Part shown: piece by piece, positions 61,428-64,000 of the stretch
How positions within the stretch are numbered: position 1 is the first letter of the stretch
Layout: each line of letters begins with the position of its first letter
DNA from: Arcticimaribacter sp965277835
Lineage (GTDB): Bacteria > Bacteroidota > Bacteroidia > Flavobacteriales > Flavobacteriaceae
Direction of reading: 5' to 3'
Assembly: GCA_965277835.1 (NCBI GenBank)
Contig: OZ255841.1
Location: forward strand, 620,001-684,000
Length of the DNA stretch: 64,000 nt
Notes under the pieces: generated by a model
What the model was told of the DNA's origin: nothing
The model's database searches: none
Seen by the model: only the letters and a program-made list of their open reading frames with translations
Made by a program: the position numbers and the translations under genes

Positions 61428-62960
61428 ATGCAAATAAGAGCTTTAATAGTTTTAATATTTTTTCAAGTATATTCAATAAATGGGCAGACTTCATTAAAAG
61501 AAATAGAACTAAATAATGGAGTATATAATGTAGGTTTTAAGCATTATCTAAAAATTGATAGTACAAGAACCTACCAAATTAAAAATGAATTTAATAATCA
61601 ATTCATAAATAGATTAATCCCTATTAGTATTTGGTATCCAGCTGAAGTTATAACCAATAACGCTATACAATTAACTGTCTTAGATTATTTAGAGGTTTTA
61701 AAAGAAGAGGAAGAATGGGAAAACTTACCAAACGAGTTTTTATTAGATTGGTTTCCTTACTTGTGGAACACACCGCAAAATAAACTCCATTTGTCCGAAA
61801 AAGTAAGTGCTTTCTCAAACATCAATTTTTTAAACGAAAAATTTCCTGTCGTAATTTATGCATCGAGTTATCAAGGGTCATCAATTGAAAATTTTGCGTT
61901 ATTCGAATATTTGGCAAGTAATGGTTTTGTGGTAATATCAAGCCCTTCAAGAGGAACAGACACAAGGCTGTTGGAAGGCGGAACTGCAAAAGATGTTGAA
62001 ACACAATCTAGAGATGTAGAATTTCTATTAAAAGAAATTTATCAATATGAAAATATTGACAGAGATAAAATAGCTCTTATGGGTTTTAGTTTTGGCGGAC
62101 TGTCAAATACTATAACGGTTATGAAAAATAAGAACATAAAAGCGATAGTAAGCTTAGATGGAACAGAGCGATACAACTATTCTGTTTTAGAGAAATCACC
62201 TTTTTTTAATCCCGATAAGTTTAATATTCCTTATATCCATTTTGCTCAAAAGGATATTCCCGAAAAAGTTCTTACTAGCGACAAAATTTCTGCTGAGTTA
62301 AATTATAAATTTCAATTGTATGATTCTTTAAAGTATAGCAATGTTTATCGTTATAAACTTCACAACCTAACACACTCTTATTTCAGTTCCTTTGGTGTTT
62401 TATTTGCTAATAGAGATAAAAGACAAGATAAAAGTGATTATGAAATTATGGTGTCTTATAAACTATTGTCTGAATACGCCTTACAGTTTTTAAACTCTAC
62501 TTTGAAAAATGAAGAGAGTGCAAAAATATTCATTGAAAATAACCCTGATAAAAATGGCTTTCCTGTAAGTTTGATTTCTAAAAAAGCAAAAAAAGCACTT
62601 GCGCCAGAATTTGATTATCAAGATTTTAATGATTTAGCATTCAATCAAAATTATCAAGATTTAATTCCATTATACAAAAAAACAGTAGCGAAACATCCAA
62701 CACTTCAGCTCAAAGAAGGTATGCTAAATACGCTTGGTTTGCACTTGTCATTTAATTCCTCAAAGATTGAACAAGGTATAAATATGTTCTTTTTCGCTTT
62801 ACATATTTATCCGAAATCGGCGAATTTGTACGACAGTTTAGCTGAAGTTTATCTTTATAAAAAAGATTTTAAAAACGCGATTTCTAACTTCGAGAAGTCA
62901 TTAGAGTTAAATCCCGAAAATCAGAATGCAATTAATAGGCTTAAACAATTAGATAAATAA
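61428..62960 (+). CDS. Alpha/beta hydrolase with C-terminal TPR motifs, exported
   Basis: A 510-residue exported protein. The signal peptide is MQIRALIVLIFFQVYSINGQ. The alpha/beta-hydrolase domain (about 30-360) has the nucleophile elbow GFSFGG, the FPVVIYASSYQG strand, and LTHSYFSS with a likely catalytic His. A C-terminal TPR-like helix pair (YLYKKDFKNAISNFEKSLEL) ends the protein. It resembles dienelactone-hydrolase or PAF-acetylhydrolase relatives; the substrate is unknown. The frame is open to 61392, but the signal peptide fixes ATG 61428. It lies between the two copies of the cyclase 3' end. Confidence 0.8.
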   Translation: MQIRALIVLIFFQVYSINGQTSLKEIELNNGVYNVGFKHYLKIDSTRTYQIKNEFNNQFINRLIPISIWYPAEVITNNAIQLTVLDYLEVLKEEEEWENLPNEFLLDWFPYLWNTPQNKLHLSEKVSAFSNINFLNEKFPVVIYASSYQGSSIENFALFEYLASNGFVVISSPSRGTDTRLLEGGTAKDVETQSRDVEFLLKEIYQYENIDRDKIALMGFSFGGLSNTITVMKNKNIKAIVSLDGTERYNYSVLEKSPFFNPDKFNIPYIHFAQKDIPEKVLTSDKISAELNYKFQLYDSLKYSNVYRYKLHNLTHSYFSSFGVLFANRDKRQDKSDYEIMVSYKLLSEYALQFLNSTLKNEESAKIFIENNPDKNGFPVSLISKKAKKALAPEFDYQDFNDLAFNQNYQDLIPLYKKTVAKHPTLQLKEGMLNTLGLHLSFNSSKIEQGINMFFFALHIYPKSANLYDSLAEVYLYKKDFKNAISNFEKSLELNPENQNAINRLKQLDK

Positions 62961-62965
62961 AATCT

Positions 62966-63064
62966 GTACTCAACAGAATAGCCTATCATAAAGAACGAGG
63001 TACTTTTTTAACAACTGATAAAAACTGGAGTAAGGTGGTTTGAAGTGCTTTTGAGGAGAAGTAG
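62966..63064 (+). pseudogene. Displaced, decayed 3' end of the glutaminyl cyclase gene
   Basis: 99 nt align without net length change with 61307-61405 at about 80% identity. They read VLNRIAYHKERGTF, then KNWSKVV, an in-frame TGA, and SAFEEK with TAG. The native order cannot be as clearly fixed as for pheT, but the copy begins 5 nt after the hydrolase stop. Confidence 0.88.
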
Positions 63065-63077
63065 GACTTTTAGTATT

Positions 63078-63923
63078 CTAAACACATAGTTTAATTAATT
63101 TACAATCTAATAGTACAGCAGGATTATTCGGGTTTTTAACTTTTCTGTCCTCTATGCTAAAGCCTTCATCTTCTAGCTTTTCAATTTTTATTCTACTTGT
63201 TGTCGGAAAACTATTATACTTGTTTTTAGGTATAATACAAATTAATTCAAAGTCTTTGCCTGTTGGTTTGTGTAAGTAATTAAATACCCTTCTTGGGTTT
63301 TCTATTTGCCACATACCCCTAATTCTCAAATTTGTTATCCCTAATGGATCGACTTGATTAACTCTACCTAATTCTTTAGTTTCTGAAAACACTAAATCAG
63401 GAGTTTCTTTTACTCCCTCCGAGACTATATCCTTTATCCTTTGATAAGTTTCGTGTTCAGCAGCATATATACTACCATAAATCATCCACAAAGAATTCAA
63501 GTTCGTGTTGTCAGAAGTATGACCTATACAATAAATCAAATCTTTTACCTCCCATTCTTCACATACTTTACATTCGTTAGTAATCATTGTACTTGTTTGC
63601 CTCAAGTCAGATTTTGGATAACTACTATTTAATGCTAAGCTACTACCTGCATTTTGTGTTTTCTTTACTTCAATTGCATCCCCACCTTTTATCATAATAT
63701 CTGGTGGATTGTTTTGAGCACCTAGCCAAGAAAACTTTTTACTAAAAACTTCCATCCTATCATTCTCATTATTAACTTCAAATGTATCAGCAAAAGCATC
63801 TTTTATATAGTTTTCAAGGGCTTCTCCCATACTATTAGCTCTATTTCTTCCTGAATAAAAAGTTCGGATTGCAAAATTTTTATGATTTACTATATTGTAA
63901 ATCGCTTCTAAAATATTACTCAT
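63078..63923 (-). CDS. NgoPII-type restriction endonuclease
   Basis: A 281-residue type II restriction enzyme of the NgoPII family (PF09521), whose known members cut GGCC. The family sequence is clear: YSGRNRANSMGEALENYIKD at 23-42, then WLGAQNNPPD and GGDAIEVKK. The PD-(D/E)xK nuclease centre is Asp75 and Glu85-x-Lys87. Further matches are ALNSSYPKSDLRQ and VDPLGITNLRIRGMW. It starts 1 nt after the stop of a partial gene upstream on the same strand, which is probably its methyltransferase. Confidence 0.9.
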   Translation of the reverse strand: MSNILEAIYNIVNHKNFAIRTFYSGRNRANSMGEALENYIKDAFADTFEVNNENDRMEVFSKKFSWLGAQNNPPDIMIKGGDAIEVKKTQNAGSSLALNSSYPKSDLRQTSTMITNECKVCEEWEVKDLIYCIGHTSDNTNLNSLWMIYGSIYAAEHETYQRIKDIVSEGVKETPDLVFSETKELGRVNQVDPLGITNLRIRGMWQIENPRRVFNYLHKPTGKDFELICIIPKNKYNSFPTTSRIKIEKLEDEGFSIEDRKVKNPNNPAVLLDCKLIKLCV

Positions 63924-63924
63924 T

Positions 63925-64000
63925 TTATATCATTATTCTTTCTTCGCTTACTTCCTTCTTATATACTATTCTTGCTTCTATTTGAGATTTGATGCTTTTT
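63925..64000 (-). CDS. Partial gene, C-terminus; probable cognate DNA methyltransferase
   Basis: The frame entering from the window edge reads KSIKSQIEARIVYKKEVSEE and ends RIMI with TAA at 63927-63925. It ends 1 nt before the restriction gene's ATG. Placement and strand suggest the partner C5-cytosine methyltransferase, for which a C-terminal helix such as AKSIKSQIE would fit. The visible 24 residues cannot prove the family. Confidence 0.5.
   Translation of the reverse strand, partial: KSIKSQIEARIVYKKEVSEERIMI

Overview
The window is AT-rich DNA from a member of the Bacteroidetes, most likely a marine-type Flavobacteriaceae. Supporting signs are TTTG / TAnnTTTG promoters in place of E. coli boxes, the absence of Shine-Dalgarno sequences, flavobacterial families (DUF4290, DUF2795 before secA, the START-like protein beside a class IV aminotransferase), many lipoproteins and beta-barrel proteins, a large SecA, a DnaJ with half the usual zinc centre and a MurA with Asp in place of the reactive Cys. 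No 16S rRNA is present, so a genus cannot be given.

Layout. 1-5 kb: outer-membrane and lipoprotein genes (DUF5916 barrel, TPR-like lipoprotein, leucine-rich-repeat lipoprotein) ending at a terminator and tRNA-Ser(GCU). 5-9 kb: DUF2795 gene and secA. 9-13 kb: glycosyltransferase, formyltransferase, a small DUF1272 zinc protein, msrA, galM. 13-22 kb, minus strand: PAP2 phosphatase, MATE transporter, M28 peptidase, sigma-54 activator, MscS, dnaJ, grpE, epimerase-like gene and mnmD. 22-24 kb: ilvE and a MazG-like gene. 24-27 kb: a probable defence pair, a cytosine-5 DNA methyltransferase followed by a GHKL ATPase fused to a TIGR02391/HEPN-like domain. 27-34 kb: lipoprotein, SRPBCC protein, fluoride channel, PII-AmtB-porin nitrogen operon, DUF1801, HicAB. 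34-39 kb: a 911-residue SIR2-TPR protein placed directly behind murA. 39-49 kb: recQ, fmt, HU, yqgE, class IV aminotransferase homologue, tRNA-Met, a repeat-bounded non-coding tract, patatin, recG. 49-64 kb: pheT, HigBA, SSS symporter, tpx, ABC-F, tag, transaldolase, SDR, SRP RNA, glutaminyl cyclase, alpha/beta hydrolase-TPR gene and an NgoPII-type restriction enzyme with the tail of its probable partner at the edge.

Most notable observation. Two accessory units share one architecture. HigBA sits behind pheT, and an alpha/beta hydrolase-TPR gene sits behind the glutaminyl cyclase gene. In each case a second, roughly 80% identical copy of the last 69-99 nt of the upstream core gene lies within about 10 nt after the cargo's last stop codon. 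After pheT, the displaced copy still overlaps the next operon gene (DUF2007) by ATGA, so it is the native end, and the functional pheT end arrived with the cargo. This looks like cassette-style insertion at gene 3' ends without a resident integrase. A 78-bp direct repeat bounds a further tract behind tRNA-Met, and a 26-bp repeat flanks a lipoprotein gene. The other candidate systems are the methyltransferase/GHKL-HEPN pair and the SIR2-TPR protein.
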